Positions 49,329 through 59,166 are shown, counted from the stretch's first letter. The stretch: DNA of 62,332 nucleotides from Akkermansiaceae bacterium (GCA_903826205.1 CAIKDP010000031.1:1-62332), one strand, 5' to 3'. The notes: generated by a model not told the origin, from the letters alone. Made by a program: numbers and translations.

Positions 49329-49403
49329 TGGAGGCGGGGATGGGAATCGAACCCATTAATGGTGGTTTTGCAAACCACTGCCTTACCGGTTGGCTACCCC
49401 GCC
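49329..49403 (-). tRNA. tRNA-Cys (anticodon GCA)
   Basis: On the minus strand the 5' arm GGCGGGG (49403-49397) pairs with CCCCGCC (49339-49333), then discriminator T and an encoded CCA (49331-49329). The anticodon arm has a TGGTT / AACCA stem around loop TTGCAAA with anticodon GCA, which reads Cys codons. The T arm carries GGTTCGATTCC. Length is 72 nt plus CCA, normal for tRNA-Cys. Confidence 0.95.
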
Positions 49404-49477
49404 GTACGCGTTGGCGTGGCGCAGCTATTAGGGCCGGGGCGGGCGGGTGTCAAGCCTTGGATTGCAGGATCATTCGA

Positions 49478-49498
49478 AAAAGCGCGCACGGCGCGCAA
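49478..49498 (-). terminator. Rho-independent terminator after bioA
   Basis: On the minus strand GCGCGC-CGT-GCGCGC (49498-49484) is followed directly by TTTTTC. It begins 10 bp after the bioA stop. The stem is short but all G-C, and the T tract is well placed. Confidence 0.65.
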
Positions 49499-49508
49499 TT
49501 CCTTGGGG

Positions 49509-50798
49509 TCAAGCGCCGCCCAGCGCGGCATCCAGCGCGGCCAGCGCATGATCGAGTTCGGCGGGGGTGGCGCAGAGTGGCGGCAATAACACGACAGTGT
49601 CGAGGATCGGGCGGGTGAGCAGGCCGTGGGCGCGGGCGGCGTGGCAGATTGCCTCGCCGAAGCGTTCGCCTGGCGGGAATTTTTCGCCATCGGGCCGGCG
49701 CAGTTCGATGCCGGCGATCAATCCGCACTGGCGGACGTCGTGAATCACGGGATGACGGGCTTGCAGGGCCGCCAAGCCCTGGCGCAGGTGCCCGATTTTG
49801 TCCGGCAACAGTTCCAGCGTCTGTTCCTGTTGGAACACCTCGAGGCTGGCCAGGGCCGCCGCGCATCCTAACGGATTGGCGGTGAAACTATGGCCATAGT
49901 AGAACGCGCGGTCGGCGGCGCCGAGGAACGCGTCATAGATGGCGCCGGTGGTGAGGGTGGCGGCCATGGGCAGGTAACCGCCGGTGAGGCCTTTGGCGAG
50001 GCAGAGGAAATCCGGGATGACGCCTTCGCGCTGGCAGGCAAACAGGCTGCCGGTGCGGCCAAAGCCGGTCATGACCTCGTCCAGTATCAGATGGATGCCC
50101 TGCGTGTCGCACCACGCGCGGAGTTCGGCAAGCATGCCCGCGGGCCACGGCCGCATCTCATTGACTCCTTGGATCAACGGTTCGATCACCACCCCGGCGA
50201 TGCCGGCAAGCATGTTGTCAGGCAAGGTGCGCAGTTCCTCCATAGCGGCGACGTGATGCACCGGATAGCCCAGCCCGCGGAAGCGCTCGAAGAACCGGCC
50301 CACGCCCATCAGCGAGGCCGCACCTAACGTGTCGCCATGGTAGCCGTTGGCAAAGGCGATGAATCCGCGCTGCTCCGGCGCGCCGGTTTGCAGCCGGTAT
50401 TGCACGGCCATCTTGAGGGCGACCTCGATGGCGGTGGACCCGTCGTCGGAGAAAAACGCCCGCTCTAACGAATTGTTAGGAAAGCAGGCGCACAGGCGTG
50501 CGGCCAGATCCGCGGCACCGGGGTGGGTGAACCCGAGAAACGACGTGTGTGCCACGCGTTCGAGTTGGTCGCGGATGGCGGCGGTGAGGTGCGGATGGCC
50601 GTGGCCGTGGATATTGGTCCAGATCGAGGAATTGCCATCGAAATAGCGCCGGCCTTCCGAATCCCACAACCACACGCCCTCGCCGCGCACCAGCACCAGC
50701 GGCTCATGACCCCGGGCACACCAATCCGCCTGGCGGGTGAACGGGTGCCAGCAATGGGCCTGATCGGCCTCGATCCAGCGGCGGGTAACGTCTTGCAT
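49509..50798 (-). CDS. bioA: Adenosylmethionine-8-amino-7-oxononanoate aminotransferase
   Basis: Converts KAPA to DAPA with SAM as amino donor in biotin biosynthesis; PLP-dependent, cytoplasmic. The 429-residue product has HCWHPFTRQ at 15-23, typical of BioA, then NSSIWTNIHGHGHP (56-69), FSDDGSTAIEVALKMA (116-131), NGYHGDTLGA (151-160), D240-E241 in LILDEVMTGFGRTG and the Schiff-base Lys269 in CLAKGLTGGYLP. HSFTANPLGCAAALASLE closes the active site. No other bio genes are in the window. It is the last gene of the minus-strand group headed by the GalU-like gene, 74 bp after the kinase fusion; functional connection to that pair is not evident. Confidence 0.96.
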   Translation of the reverse strand: MQDVTRRWIEADQAHCWHPFTRQADWCARGHEPLVLVRGEGVWLWDSEGRRYFDGNSSIWTNIHGHGHPHLTAAIRDQLERVAHTSFLGFTHPGAADLAARLCACFPNNSLERAFFSDDGSTAIEVALKMAVQYRLQTGAPEQRGFIAFANGYHGDTLGAASLMGVGRFFERFRGLGYPVHHVAAMEELRTLPDNMLAGIAGVVIEPLIQGVNEMRPWPAGMLAELRAWCDTQGIHLILDEVMTGFGRTGSLFACQREGVIPDFLCLAKGLTGGYLPMAATLTTGAIYDAFLGAADRAFYYGHSFTANPLGCAAALASLEVFQQEQTLELLPDKIGHLRQGLAALQARHPVIHDVRQCGLIAGIELRRPDGEKFPPGERFGEAICHAARAHGLLTRPILDTVVLLPPLCATPAELDHALAALDAALGGA

Positions 50799-50872
50799 CG
50801 GGGCCAGCCTATGCCCGCCGGGCCGCCGGCTGCAACCCCCGAGCGCGCCGGATTTTTAACCACGCTCCCGCC

Positions 50873-53800
50873 TCAGGTCCACGCGCAGAGCGATTCGAGG
50901 TGCTGTGCCGAGCCATCGCGCAGCCAGCCATCGAGCTGGGCCTGGTCCTTGAGTTGTTGGCCGCGCAGGCGCGGCACGGCGATGTAGCGCGTGCTCAGGT
51001 CCGGGTGGTTGCTCATGTCGACCCAGAGTTTCTCGAACTGGCAGACCGGGAAAACATCCTCCTGCCCGTGGCCCCAACGCTTTTTGACATCCTTGAGGGT
51101 GATATAGGTCGGCATCCGCGCGGCCAGCGTGCGGATCGCCAGGCTGACTTTTTCCGGGTCGGTCAAATCGGCGCGGCTCAGCTTGAAGGCGGCCAGCAGT
51201 TGGTCGATGTGAATCCAGCAGGTGTTGCTGTTGTAGTAGGAGAGGTTGAACTCGTCCTCCTCGCGGGGCATGGCCAGACCCTCGACCAGACGCAGCCGGC
51301 CATCGACGCGGGCGAGGCCGCCGCCCCGGTCCTCCAGGCGGCGCGTGATGACTTCAAAGGTGAGCGCCGCGCCACTGGCAAGGTGCTGGCCTAACAAAGC
51401 CGGGTCCACCGTCATGCCCACGGTGTCGATGTTGTGCATGACGAGGTGCTGGAGTTGCGGGCGCTCTTCTAACAAAGCGGCCAGAGTGCCGTTGCGGAGC
51501 AGGTTGGGGATTTCATACCAATGGCCGACGGGATGGAGGCACTGGGCGGCGAGGTTGTCGGTGTAGTCGCCTGCCTCGCCGGTGGCTTGCGCCCATTGCA
51601 ACAGCGCGGTGCGCAGGCTGTCGCGCACTTTCTGCTGTTGGACGTCGAGCATTTGTTGGGGCATGTCCTCCCAGGCAAAGCGCAGGTCGCGCACGGTCGG
51701 GATGAGGCGCAGGCCGATGGATTTGCCGGCGGAGAGCAGCAACGGGCCTTGATAGCCGTAGTTCCTGTGATCGGTTAGAAAGCGCGCGGTGGCGTCGTGG
51801 GAGAAGTAGCTGGTGGTGAAAATGTGCGGCAGGGGAGTGCCGGTGAGGCGGTTGGTGAGGCGGCTTTTGGCGAGGTGGGTTTCGAGGAACGAGCGGTGGC
51901 GTCCGCCCAACTTGCAGAACGGATGGAGGGCTTTGACCACGCCCGCGCCTTGGGTCCAGCGCGAGCCGGCACCGGCGGCCAGCGTGACCACCGCCACTTC
52001 GCCGGCCTGCAGCGCGTTGAGGCCGCGTTGGCGCAGCGCGTCCGGGAGCGCGTCCGGGGTGGTGGCGTCGAGCAGATCGCCCTCCAGCACATCCTCGATG
52101 ACGGAATTGGCAGGCAGGCGGTTTTGGGCAAGGCCGAGCCGCCCGGCTTTCAAATCCTGACGGATTTGTTCGTGGGTGTCGGCATCGAAGCCGAATTGAT
52201 CGAGCAGGTGGCTGAGGGATTCGGCGGGGCCGCTGTCGGAGTGGTGGCGGGGCAGGATGGAATCGAAGAGGGCGGCGACGGTGCCGCGCAGCAGCGGATG
52301 GGTGCGGCAGGCGCTGGCGAAGTGGTTAAGTTCGGTTAGATGGTGGGCTGCCAGTTGGTTGCGGGGTTTGCGCAGCAGCGGCGGAATGCTCAGGTTGTAA
52401 TAGCCGGCAGGCAGCAGGGCCTCGGCGCCGCGGAGCAGATCCGACCAGGTGCCGCGCTCGTTGATGGCGAAGTCATACACGACCGGGTCCATGGCAAAGG
52501 GCAGGGCGGACTCGAGGGTCCGCTTGGTTGCCGTCATGATTTCCAACAATCTCTGGCGGCCCTCGTGCATGCGCTGCGGGGCGAAGATAAAGCCCATGCC
52601 GCCGCCGGCCATGCCGCCAAGCATCCAGAAGCCCCAGAAATCCGCGCCGAATTCCGCGCTGACTTTTTCGATCAAGGTCTCGGTGTAAAGGTTGCTGGCC
52701 CAGGGGATGATGGTTTGGATGGGCTGGCGGAAATTCTCGCTGGTGGCGGCCCCCAACGCCTGCACATCACCGGTCTGGAGGGCCGTGAGGATGCGCTGCA
52801 GGATGCCGTGGGTTTGCTGCCGCGCCTGCCATTCCCGGCCGCAACGCAGCAGGTATTTTTCGGTGACCATTTCCAGGATGGGGCCGACGTTTTGGGCCAT
52901 GCCGCCGTGGACGAGGACGAGGGAATCCTGGAGTTTTTGGCGGGCTGCCGCGGGGACCTCGGTGGTATCCAGCAAGCGGTGATCGGGCAGCAAGCGGCCG
53001 CGGCTGATGCCAAATTCCGGATCGCCATCCTGGGCGAGCGCGCCCTCGATGAGTTTGATGCCGGGCCAGACGCCGCCGGAATCCTGCCACCCGCCGCCGG
53101 ACCCGCCAAGCCACTCGCCGAGCAAGGCCCGGGCGAGCACGATGCGGCGCTCGTTTTCGGCGAGCGGGCCGGTGAGCGAGCTGGTCTGGCCGGTGGCGCG
53201 CATGCAGGCCGCGATGAGTGCGGCGAGCAGGTTGGTGGACACCGCGAGGCGCGAGCCCTTGGGGATGTTGTTGACGTTGCTAACAAGTTCGAGGCCGCGT
53301 CCGGCGCCGACCACCACGGCGAGCAAATCCGCCAGGCTTTGGCCGGAGCCTTCGATGCCGGACGGCACCAGCCCGCTGGCAATCACCGCCGCCTTGAGCA
53401 AGCCCAGGTAGTCCTTGGCAAAATCAAACACTTCATTGAGGTTGGAAATTTCCGCCGTGCAGCCGAGGTCGACGCTGGTCAGCCGCAACACCGGCTCGTC
53501 GATGACGCGCAAGCTCGCTTCCACCGGCGGCCTGGGCACGCCAGCGGCTCCATGCACGGCCAAATCCACCGAGATGTTGAGCACCTTCGCACCTTCGGGG
53601 AAATCCATCCCCAGAAAAAAGATGTCACTCCACCCGCAGTGGGTCAGGTCCATGCGCACCGGCGTGCGCTCCCGCAATATCGGATAGACGCCGGTCGCCG
53701 GATCCCGCGCTAACAATTCCGGACGGATCCGCAGCGGATGGTCGGCGGGATGGCCCATGCGGAACATCCATTGGTTGCCCCGGATGCTGCGGACGCTGCG

Positions 53801-54211
53801 GCGGACTTGATCCGCCAGCGTCTGGAAGGCGAGCCGATGATAGGCGGCGGCCAAGGCGCTGGCGATGGCGTCGGAGGGGCCGGCGGTCTGTTGATAGGTT
53901 AGAAAGACATCGATGGCTTCCTCGAAGCGGCGCTGCAGGAGGTTTTCGTAGCCGTTGAAGGGAATGCCGCCGGGGTGGGGGGCGGGCGGGGCGGCGGCGA
54001 GTCTGGCGGGGAGATAGAAGCGGTGGATGGCGTGGAGGAAGAGCAGCGCGCGCACCCGTTCGTAGAGGTTGTCACTGGCGCGGCGGAAGACATCGAGGGC
54101 GGCGGCTTCGGCGAGCAAGTCCGCCGCGTCCAGCGGCGCGCAGACGGTCTCGAGTGGCTGGTCGCGGGTGGCGGCGTCCGGCGCGGTGATGAGCGGAATC
54201 AGGCGTGACAT
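50873..54211 (-). CDS. GHMP sugar kinase / UDPGP-type nucleotidyltransferase fusion
   Basis: A 1,112-residue cytoplasmic protein with two catalytic halves. The N-terminal half resembles L-fucokinase-type GHMP kinases: substrate motif [15 protein letters not shown] (182-196), phosphate-loop motif [18 protein letters not shown] (315-332), [15 protein letters not shown] (372-386) and the C-terminal Gly-rich motif [10 protein letters not shown] (532-541). The C-terminal half has a nucleotidyltransferase signature [20 protein letters not shown] (743-762) and a UDPGP-like body with HNIDT at 926-930, ending near 1112. The expected activity is sugar to sugar-1-phosphate to nucleotide-sugar. Bacteroides FKP has the opposite order (pyrophosphorylase first). 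Sugar specificity is unknown; fucose is suggested only by kinase similarity and the nearby fucosidase. The GalU-like gene is 12 bp upstream. Confidence 0.8.
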   Translation of the reverse strand: MSRLIPLITAPDAATRDQPLETVCAPLDAADLLAEAAALDVFRRASDNLYERVRALLFLHAIHRFYLPARLAAAPPAPHPGGIPFNGYENLLQRRFEEAIDVFLTYQQTAGPSDAIASALAAAYHRLAFQTLADQVRRSVRSIRGNQWMFRMGHPADHPLRIRPELLARDPATGVYPILRERTPVRMDLTHCGWSDIFFLGMDFPEGAKVLNISVDLAVHGAAGVPRPPVEASLRVIDEPVLRLTSVDLGCTAEISNLNEVFDFAKDYLGLLKAAVIASGLVPSGIEGSGQSLADLLAVVVGAGRGLELVSNVNNIPKGSRLAVSTNLLAALIAACMRATGQTSSLTGPLAENERRIVLARALLGEWLGGSGGGWQDSGGVWPGIKLIEGALAQDGDPEFGISRGRLLPDHRLLDTTEVPAAARQKLQDSLVLVHGGMAQNVGPILEMVTEKYLLRCGREWQARQQTHGILQRILTALQTGDVQALGAATSENFRQPIQTIIPWASNLYTETLIEKVSAEFGADFWGFWMLGGMAGGGMGFIFAPQRMHEGRQRLLEIMTATKRTLESALPFAMDPVVYDFAINERGTWSDLLRGAEALLPAGYYNLSIPPLLRKPRNQLAAHHLTELNHFASACRTHPLLRGTVAALFDSILPRHHSDSGPAESLSHLLDQFGFDADTHEQIRQDLKAGRLGLAQNRLPANSVIEDVLEGDLLDATTPDALPDALRQRGLNALQAGEVAVVTLAAGAGSRWTQGAGVVKALHPFCKLGGRHRSFLETHLAKSRLTNRLTGTPLPHIFTTSYFSHDATARFLTDHRNYGYQGPLLLSAGKSIGLRLIPTVRDLRFAWEDMPQQMLDVQQQKVRDSLRTALLQWAQATGEAGDYTDNLAAQCLHPVGHWYEIPNLLRNGTLAALLEERPQLQHLVMHNIDTVGMTVDPALLGQHLASGAALTFEVITRRLEDRGGGLARVDGRLRLVEGLAMPREEDEFNLSYYNSNTCWIHIDQLLAAFKLSRADLTDPEKVSLAIRTLAARMPTYITLKDVKKRWGHGQEDVFPVCQFEKLWVDMSNHPDLSTRYIAVPRLRGQQLKDQAQLDGWLRDGSAQHLESLCAWT

Positions 54212-54223
54212 GAGGGATGGGGC

Positions 54224-55069
54224 TCAGGCTTGGGTTTGGGCGAGCAGTTCCACGATCTGGGTGAGCACTTCATCGCGGTCCTTGCCGCTGAGGGCGAGGG
54301 CGAGCTGGGCGTTGAAGAGTCCGTAGCGTTGACCGATGTCATGGCGGGTGCCTTCCAGTTCGTGGGCCAGATAGCGTTCGTACCTAACCAATTCGGCCAA
54401 GGCGCAGGTGAGGTCGGCGGGACCCGCGGCCTCGGGCCGCGCCAGTTGCTTGGCCAGAATCCCCATGATCGCCGGGGAGAACACATGCAACCCGAAAAAG
54501 CACAGGTAGCGGCCCGCCCGCAAACCGGGGACTACGAGTTTTTGTTCGGCCTCGGTGGGGGTCGGTTTTTCGATCACCGCTTCCACTTCGTAGAGGCGCT
54601 CGCGGCCGGGCACGCGGTGGCCGCCCACGCAGCCGTAGTAGGGCAACATGCGTTCATGGGTTGCTTGCACGGCGGAGACCGAACATTTCTCGCTGTGGGC
54701 GGTGGCGATGAGTTGTTGGGCGCAGGAAATGCCGGTTTGGGTGAGGTGCAGGTGATCGCCCACCATGAGCAGAAACGCATCGTTGCCGGTGAAATCCTTG
54801 GCGCAGTGGACGGCGTGGCCGTAGCCGAGCGCTTTGGGTTGCACGATGAAGTGCATCCGCCTAACATGCGGGCCGGCGCTGGCCGCGTAGGATTTCTCGG
54901 TGCCGGGGCTGATAATGACGGCGATTTCCTCGATGCCGGCACCGATGACTTCCTCGGCGAGGATGGCGAGTGCGGATTTGGGTTCGCCGTCGCGATCCAC
55001 CAGAGTTTGGAGTGGCAGGGAGCGTTGGTTCTTGCCGGCGGCGGTGATGATGGCCTTGTGGATTTTCAC
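54224..55069 (-). CDS. GalU-like sugar nucleotidyltransferase with atypical signature
   Basis: The product has 281 residues from a GTG at 55069 ([12 protein letters not shown], translated as Met). Reading further upstream gives no homology. The Rossmann-type nucleotidyltransferase fold is recognisable from [53 protein letters not shown] and [12 protein letters not shown], all as in bacterial UTP-glucose-1-phosphate uridylyltransferases. The nucleotide loop, normally AGxGTRxLPxTKxxPKE, reads [27 protein letters not shown] is replaced and the acidic Glu after PK is changed, so activity may be altered. It heads the minus-strand operon with the kinase fusion. A regulatory or modified-substrate role is possible. 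Confidence 0.75.
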   Translation of the reverse strand: MKIHKAIITAAGKNQRSLPLQTLVDRDGEPKSALAILAEEVIGAGIEEIAVIISPGTEKSYAASAGPHVRRMHFIVQPKALGYGHAVHCAKDFTGNDAFLLMVGDHLHLTQTGISCAQQLIATAHSEKCSVSAVQATHERMLPYYGCVGGHRVPGRERLYEVEAVIEKPTPTEAEQKLVVPGLRAGRYLCFFGLHVFSPAIMGILAKQLARPEAAGPADLTCALAELVRYERYLAHELEGTRHDIGQRYGLFNAQLALALSGKDRDEVLTQIVELLAQTQA

Positions 55070-55283
55070 GTCCCGAGCATGCCGTGTCAGACAGGATTTG
55101 GCAACCCCGGGGATGAGCGTGCAGGGGAATTTCCCAAAATGCGTAAAATTCATCCTTGCCCCTGCCCGGGGATGGGCTAGCTTCGCCCAGCGTCTCATGG
55201 AGCGGGCGGGTTCCCTGCATTATGGGATTCGTTCGACTCAGTCCGCGCACCCCCATCCCCAACCAATACAGGAAGACCAAACA
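55070..55283. promoter_or_regulatory. Divergent region between GalU-like and pilin genes
   Basis: These 214 bp separate the GTG start of the GalU-like gene (-) from the pilin ATG (+) and should carry promoters for both. AGGAAG at 55270-55275 is a good Shine-Dalgarno sequence for the pilin, 8 bp before its ATG. I see no convincing -35/-10 pair. Confidence 0.4.
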
Positions 55284-55979
55284 ATGAAAATGCATGTTAA
55301 TTCGCAGCGAGCCGGTTTCACTCTGGTGGAACTTCTCGTCGTTATCGTCATCATCGTCACGCTCGCCGGCCTTGCCACACCGCGCCTGATCAAAATGATC
55401 AAAAAGGGGGATCAAATGACGGCAATCAGCAACGGCAAAAATTTGATGGCCTCCATGATCGAATTCAATAATGAATATGGCAGCTTTCCCGACAAGGAAA
55501 CGGCCAAGGCCGTGACCGAAAGAATGGGCTCGCCGCTGAGTCTCAGTGGCGACAGTGCCAACGATTATTTCCGCCAGCTCATCGCCGCCAATGTCGTCAA
55601 GTCGGAAGACCCGTTCTTTGCCAAGACCTCCATTTCCAGAACCCGCCCGGACAACAAGATGACCGGCAGCGAGGCACTCAAAGGCGGCGAGGTGGGCTTT
55701 GCCTATATCATGAACGGCGCGGTGGCCCTCAGCAACGACGACCCTAACCGCATCATCGCGGTGACCCCCTTGCTCAACAACAGCGCCAAGGGCGACTTCG
55801 ATCCCGATCCGATGGACAAGGCCGTCATGGTGTATCTCGATTCCAGTGTGAGATTGCTCGACATCCGCAACGACAAAAAGATCTCGATGGGCAAGGGCAA
55901 GACACTGCTGGACTCCGGCGAGGGCACCATCTGGGGTGAAGATATCAAACCCATCATCAAGGTGCCGAAAAAGAAATAA
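55284..55979 (+). CDS. Type IV pilin/pseudopilin-like protein (prepilin N-terminus)
   Basis: The 231-residue product has a class III signal: short basic leader MKMHVNSQRAG, cleavage between G11 and F12, then FTLVELLVVIVIIVTLAG with the conserved Glu at mature position 5 (E16). The rest is a soluble globular domain with no known motif; it includes a GDFDPDPMDKAVMVY stretch that recalls the calcium-site region of verrucomicrobial type II secretion pseudopilins. It has one of the few clear Shine-Dalgarno sequences in the window and is followed by a strong terminator, so it is probably monocistronic. No assembly ATPase or platform protein is nearby. Such orphan prepilin-like proteins are very numerous in this phylum. 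Confidence 0.85.
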   Translation: MKMHVNSQRAGFTLVELLVVIVIIVTLAGLATPRLIKMIKKGDQMTAISNGKNLMASMIEFNNEYGSFPDKETAKAVTERMGSPLSLSGDSANDYFRQLIAANVVKSEDPFFAKTSISRTRPDNKMTGSEALKGGEVGFAYIMNGAVALSNDDPNRIIAVTPLLNNSAKGDFDPDPMDKAVMVYLDSSVRLLDIRNDKKISMGKGKTLLDSGEGTIWGEDIKPIIKVPKKK

Positions 55980-56002
55980 GCCCCACACCGGCTTCATTTT
56001 CC

Positions 56003-56036
56003 ACCGGGACGTCCGTCAGGGCCTCCCGGTTTTTTT
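56003..56036 (+). terminator. Rho-independent terminator after the pilin gene
   Basis: ACCGGGA at 56003-56009 pairs with TCCCGGT at 56024-56030 and is followed by T6 (56031-56036). It starts 23 bp after the stop codon. Confidence 0.85.
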
Positions 56037-56139
56037 GGTGCCGGTCTTTTCCATTGATCTTGTCGCGGCGCCTGAACTTGCCTAAGTTGCCGCGTCGCCA
56101 CCGGCCCGCATCACGACCCTCACCTAACAACCATCAACC

Positions 56140-56343
56140 GTGAACCCGTTTTTTTCCCGCAACATTGGCTCAGGGGGCCGTCTCCTGCGCGGCTTGGGTG
56201 GACTGGCGCTGCTGGTTGGCGCCTACCTGTGCCATCCGGTATGGCTGAGCGGGGTGTTGACGGGAGCGGGGGTGTTCCTTGTGTTTGAGGCGCTCCTCGG
56301 GTGGTGCGTGTTGCGCGCCTGCCGTGTCAAAACCCCGTGGTAG
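56140..56343 (+). CDS. Small DUF2892-type (YgaP-like) inner-membrane protein
   Basis: The 67-residue product uses a GTG start at 56140 (MNPFFSRNIG). NIGSGGRLLRGLGGLALLVG followed by a second hydrophobic stretch (36-55) and a CxxRACRVKTPW end match the layout of DUF2892 proteins: N-terminal NxG, two helices, then a C-terminal Cys and a LLGINT-like motif. Function of these small membrane proteins is poorly defined. It stands alone between two terminators. Confidence 0.7.
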   Translation: MNPFFSRNIGSGGRLLRGLGGLALLVGAYLCHPVWLSGVLTGAGVFLVFEALLGWCVLRACRVKTPW

Positions 56344-56420
56344 AACCCCGGAATCGCATGAAGAAGTCCTTGGCATTTTCGAATGCGGGGGTACGCTGAT
56401 TAGCGTCGAATGCTGAGACT

Positions 56421-56458
56421 CATGGCCGCGGCGCATGCATCGGCGGCCATGCCTTTTT
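56421..56458 (+). terminator. Rho-independent terminator after the DUF2892 gene
   Basis: CATGGCCGC at 56421-56429 pairs perfectly with GCGGCCATG at 56443-56451 around a 13-nt loop and is followed by CC and T5 (56454-56458). It lies 78 bp after the stop codon. Confidence 0.75.
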
Positions 56459-56506
56459 GACCAAGCCCGTGGCCACCCTCATCCGCGTTGTTAGAAAGCG
56501 CCTGTC

Positions 56507-56635
56507 ATGAACACACCCCTTGCGCCGCGCTCACGGAGCATCCAGCGCCCGTATCTATGGCTGCTGTTGCCGGGAGGAGCCACGGCAGCCTTGGGTTTGC
56601 TGACCCTGATGGGATGGATCACGGGCCAGCCGTTC
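56507..56635 (+). pseudogene. N-terminal fragment of the histidine kinase in another frame
   Basis: From ATG 56507 the frame reads MNTPLAPRSRSIQRPYLWLL, a membrane helix (about 18-38) and MGWITGQPF. After TTC at 56633-56635 this frame loses sense. One base later (56637) the kinase frame reads [20 protein letters not shown], a second helix that continues into the kinase without a break. The kinase frame itself has a stop at 56607-56609. The simplest reading is a single-base (+1) shift near 56630-56640 separating the natural N-terminus from the kinase. Confidence 0.6.
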
Positions 56636-56636
56636 C

Positions 56637-58007
56637 ATTCCACCCGCACTCAACACGCTGCTGGCCCTCACACTGCTTGGTCTAACACTTTTGGTGCTGG
56701 CAGGCCAATCGTCGCACCCGCAGGACACAGCGCCTGCGCTTGGGCACCGCACTGCCTATGCCTTCGGCTCGATTTTCGCCCTGCTGGCGGCGGGCATCGT
56801 GGCCAGCGGCTACATCCACTACCGGCATTTTGAAAAACAATACCGTGCCGAAATCGAACGCCAGCTTTCCGTCATCGCCGAGTTGAAGGACGCCCGGTCG
56901 CTGGGGGTGCTGGTGCTGCGCATCGATCCGGAAACCTGTCTCTATCCGCTCATCAAGGGCTGGCCAACGCCAAGCCCGTCCGCCGAAACGTTGCTCGTCC
57001 GCAGGGATGGCAACGAAGTCGTTTATCTCAATGAACTGCGGTTCGAATCCCACGCCGCGCTGAACCTGCGCGCCCCGTTGGACCGTGCCACCCTGCCCGC
57101 GGCTCAGGCGGCGCTGGGTCATGAGGAGGTCATGGATGGCATCGACTATCAAGGGGTACCCGTGGTGGCGGCCCTGCGCCACGTTCCCGACTCGCCGTGG
57201 GCGTTGGTGGCCCGCATGAATGCCGCGGAAGTGTATGCGCCGATCCGGACGCGGTTGTGGCAGATGGTCGTCCTGGTCACGGCCATGCTCATTGCGGCGG
57301 GAGCCAGTGTGGGATGGGTATGGCGGCGGCAGCATTTGCGCTTCTATGAGGCGCAAGCGGCGGCGGCGGAGGTGCTGCGCCAATCCCTTCACGAAAAGGA
57401 AATGCTGCTCAAGGAGATTCATCACCGGGTGAAGAACAACCTGCAAATCATCAGCAGCCTGCTGCGTTTGCAAGCCGGTCAGATCGACCACGCCACCACC
57501 CAAACCGTATTGCAGGACATGCAAAACCGGGTGCGCTCCATGGCCTTGATCCACGAGCATCTCTACCTCTCCAAAGACATTGCTTCAGTGGACCTCTCCA
57601 CCTACATCCAAAGCCTCTGCCAGCAATTGTTCCGCGCGCTGGTCATCTCTCCCGGTACCATTCAGCTCCACTTGGACCTGGCCTCCGTGCGCTTGGACAT
57701 CGACCGCGCCATTCCCTGCGGCCTGCTCGTCAATGAGCTGGTTTCCAACGCACTCGAGCACGCCTTTCCGTTAGGCCGCCACGGCGAACTGTGGATCGAA
57801 CTCCACGCCCTCGCCGACGGCGCAAGGGGCCGCTTGCGAGTGACCGATAATGGGGTGGGCTTGCCGTCGGGTTTCGTGCCGGAACATCTTACATCGTTGG
57901 GAGTAAAGCTTGCGACCGACCTTGCACGCCAACTCGGTGGCCGCTTGGAAATGGGTTCCGGGCCAGGGGCGCGGTTTGAGGTCGAATTCAGCCTTGGCAA
58001 TCGCTGA
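56637..58007 (+). CDS. Sensor histidine kinase, HisKA_2 family (5' end frameshifted)
   Basis: Membrane two-component sensor. Coding sense in this frame begins at 56637; if translated separately, TTG 56691 or GTG 56694 could initiate and gives 437-438 residues. Using TTG as residue 1, helices at about 22-44 and 191-212 bracket an extracytoplasmic sensor region with CACHE-like spacing (45-185, including [16 protein letters not shown]). The dimerisation/phosphoacceptor motif is [12 protein letters not shown] (241-252), the N box [15 protein letters not shown] and the G box VTDNGVGLP, then [16 protein letters not shown]. This is the HisKA_2 class common in blue-light and general stress sensors. 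No response regulator is adjacent. The kinase half looks intact; the N-terminus is split by an apparent frameshift. Confidence 0.8.
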   Translation: MPPALNTLLALTLLGLTLLVLAGQSSHPQDTAPALGHRTAYAFGSIFALLAAGIVASGYIHYRHFEKQYRAEIERQLSVIAELKDARSLGVLVLRIDPETCLYPLIKGWPTPSPSAETLLVRRDGNEVVYLNELRFESHAALNLRAPLDRATLPAAQAALGHEEVMDGIDYQGVPVVAALRHVPDSPWALVARMNAAEVYAPIRTRLWQMVVLVTAMLIAAGASVGWVWRRQHLRFYEAQAAAAEVLRQSLHEKEMLLKEIHHRVKNNLQIISSLLRLQAGQIDHATTQTVLQDMQNRVRSMALIHEHLYLSKDIASVDLSTYIQSLCQQLFRALVISPGTIQLHLDLASVRLDIDRAIPCGLLVNELVSNALEHAFPLGRHGELWIELHALADGARGRLRVTDNGVGLPSGFVPEHLTSLGVKLATDLARQLGGRLEMGSGPGARFEVEFSLGNR

Positions 58008-58030
58008 GGTGGCAAGATTGGCAATCATTT

Positions 58031-58069
58031 AAAAAAAGGTTCCGCGCCCAGCTTGGTGGGCGCGGAACC
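58031..58069 (-). terminator. Strong terminator for the porin-like gene
   Basis: GGTTCCGCGCCCA at 58038-58050 pairs perfectly with TGGGCGCGGAACC at 58057-58069 (13 bp, loop of 6). A7 at 58031-58037 gives a T7 tract on the minus strand. It lies between convergent genes, so the stem could also stop kinase transcripts. Confidence 0.9.
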
Positions 58070-58122
58070 GTGAGATGCCAACCGGCAGTCGCCGGCTTGA
58101 CGGCAAGGGCCGTGTTGAATTG

Positions 58123-58869
58123 TTAGAACGTGCAGGTGAGTTTGATCCCGCCGATGATATGGTCACCGCCGGTGGCGGCACCCGGGACTTCACTCATCAG
58201 GGCGCCATCGGCATTCACATATCTCAGGTAAGGAGCGAGCGTGACGCCCTTGCGGATGGTCCACGGCACCGTGACCATGGCATAAAATTGTTGGTAACCA
58301 TCGAGGGTGCGGCCGTTGGCCTTCAATTGCCAGCCGCTGTCATCGGCCAGACCCATGCCGACGACCGTGACGATATCCACGGCGGAGCAGGGCTTGAAGG
58401 TTTTAGACAGGTTGAAGTCGACATACGTGCCGTCAAACAGATCGACGTCACGGTAGGCGGTGGCGCTGGCCGAGATGCCGGCGATGATTTCCATGCTGGC
58501 ACCCAGATACAGCTCCTGGGTATTGGCGGAGTTGGCACCAAAGAAGTTGTAATAGATATAGCCGCCGCTGAGGTTGACGGGGCCCAGTGACTTGGTGATG
58601 CCAAGGGTCAGGTCGAGCTCATTGGGGGTTGGGTTGTTGGCGTTGTCGTTAACAGTGGCATACCAGGCGGTGGCGGAGAAGCCGAAGCCGTTGTAGGTGG
58701 TGGCTATGCTGGCGGAGGCTTCCACCATGTTGCTGCCCAAATCCACACCACGGAATTCGTAGATGGAATTGTAGCCCACCGCGACGGTGCCGGTGACGTC
58801 TTCACCATAGGTCAATAGAGTGGAGCCGACTGCGACCAGACCACAAAGGAGTGTTTTCGATAATTTCAT
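58123..58869 (-). CDS. Outer-membrane porin-like beta-barrel protein (TorF/Gcw_chp-like)
   Basis: The product has 248 residues from ATG 58869 (MKLSKTLLCGLVAVGSTLLT, signal peptide ending near TYGED). Reading upstream to 59013 gives no sensible sequence. Alternating-residue beta strands run throughout (TVAVGYNSIYEFRGVDLG, ATAWYATV, LSGGYIYYNFFG, LYLGASMEI, VPWTIRKGVTLAPYLRYV), and the chain ends in GGIKLTCTF with a terminal Phe, the BAM recognition signature of outer-membrane proteins. The opening strand with FRG resembles TorF/Gcw_chp putative porins. It is monocistronic with a strong terminator and divergent from the second PATR gene. Confidence 0.75.
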   Translation of the reverse strand: MKLSKTLLCGLVAVGSTLLTYGEDVTGTVAVGYNSIYEFRGVDLGSNMVEASASIATTYNGFGFSATAWYATVNDNANNPTPNELDLTLGITKSLGPVNLSGGYIYYNFFGANSANTQELYLGASMEIIAGISASATAYRDVDLFDGTYVDFNLSKTFKPCSAVDIVTVVGMGLADDSGWQLKANGRTLDGYQQFYAMVTVPWTIRKGVTLAPYLRYVNADGALMSEVPGAATGGDHIIGGIKLTCTF

Positions 58870-59166
58870 GTTTGTTTGGGGGTTGAGGTATTCGGTATCG
58901 TAGAGCTGACAGCAAACGGTGTGCCAACCGCGGCGGATATGGAGGAAAAAGTTTGGACCTGCAAGATGATTTTCGCTAGGTGCAGGGTTTTCATCCCCGG
59001 TTGCGGCGGCCATCCAGGCGGATCCGGAGGGTCCATGGCCACGAAGCTGGCAACTGATTTTATAAACAAACTGTTGTTTTAGCAGGAGAAATGCCTATTT
59101 TTCTGGCGAGGATGGCCGCGTCGTTGCCTTCCTTCGTTCCGTGAATCCGCAAGCGTGATCGCCCCC
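58870..59166. promoter_or_regulatory. Divergent intergenic region before the second PATR gene
   Basis: These 297 bp separate two divergent surface-protein genes. The most AT-rich part is 59055-59100, with a small inverted repeat AAACAA / TTGTTT at 59064-59079 followed by AGCAGGAG. I see no gene. Promoters for both neighbours should lie here. Confidence 0.4.

Noticed and set aside
52340-53713. 457-codon plus-strand frame opposite the kinase fusion
   Set aside because: It is antisense to a frame with clear GHMP kinase motifs and shows no family features of its own.
56344-56506. Small gene between the DUF2892 and kinase genes
   Set aside because: The stretch is explained by a terminator hairpin and upstream kinase sequence; no frame shows coding features.
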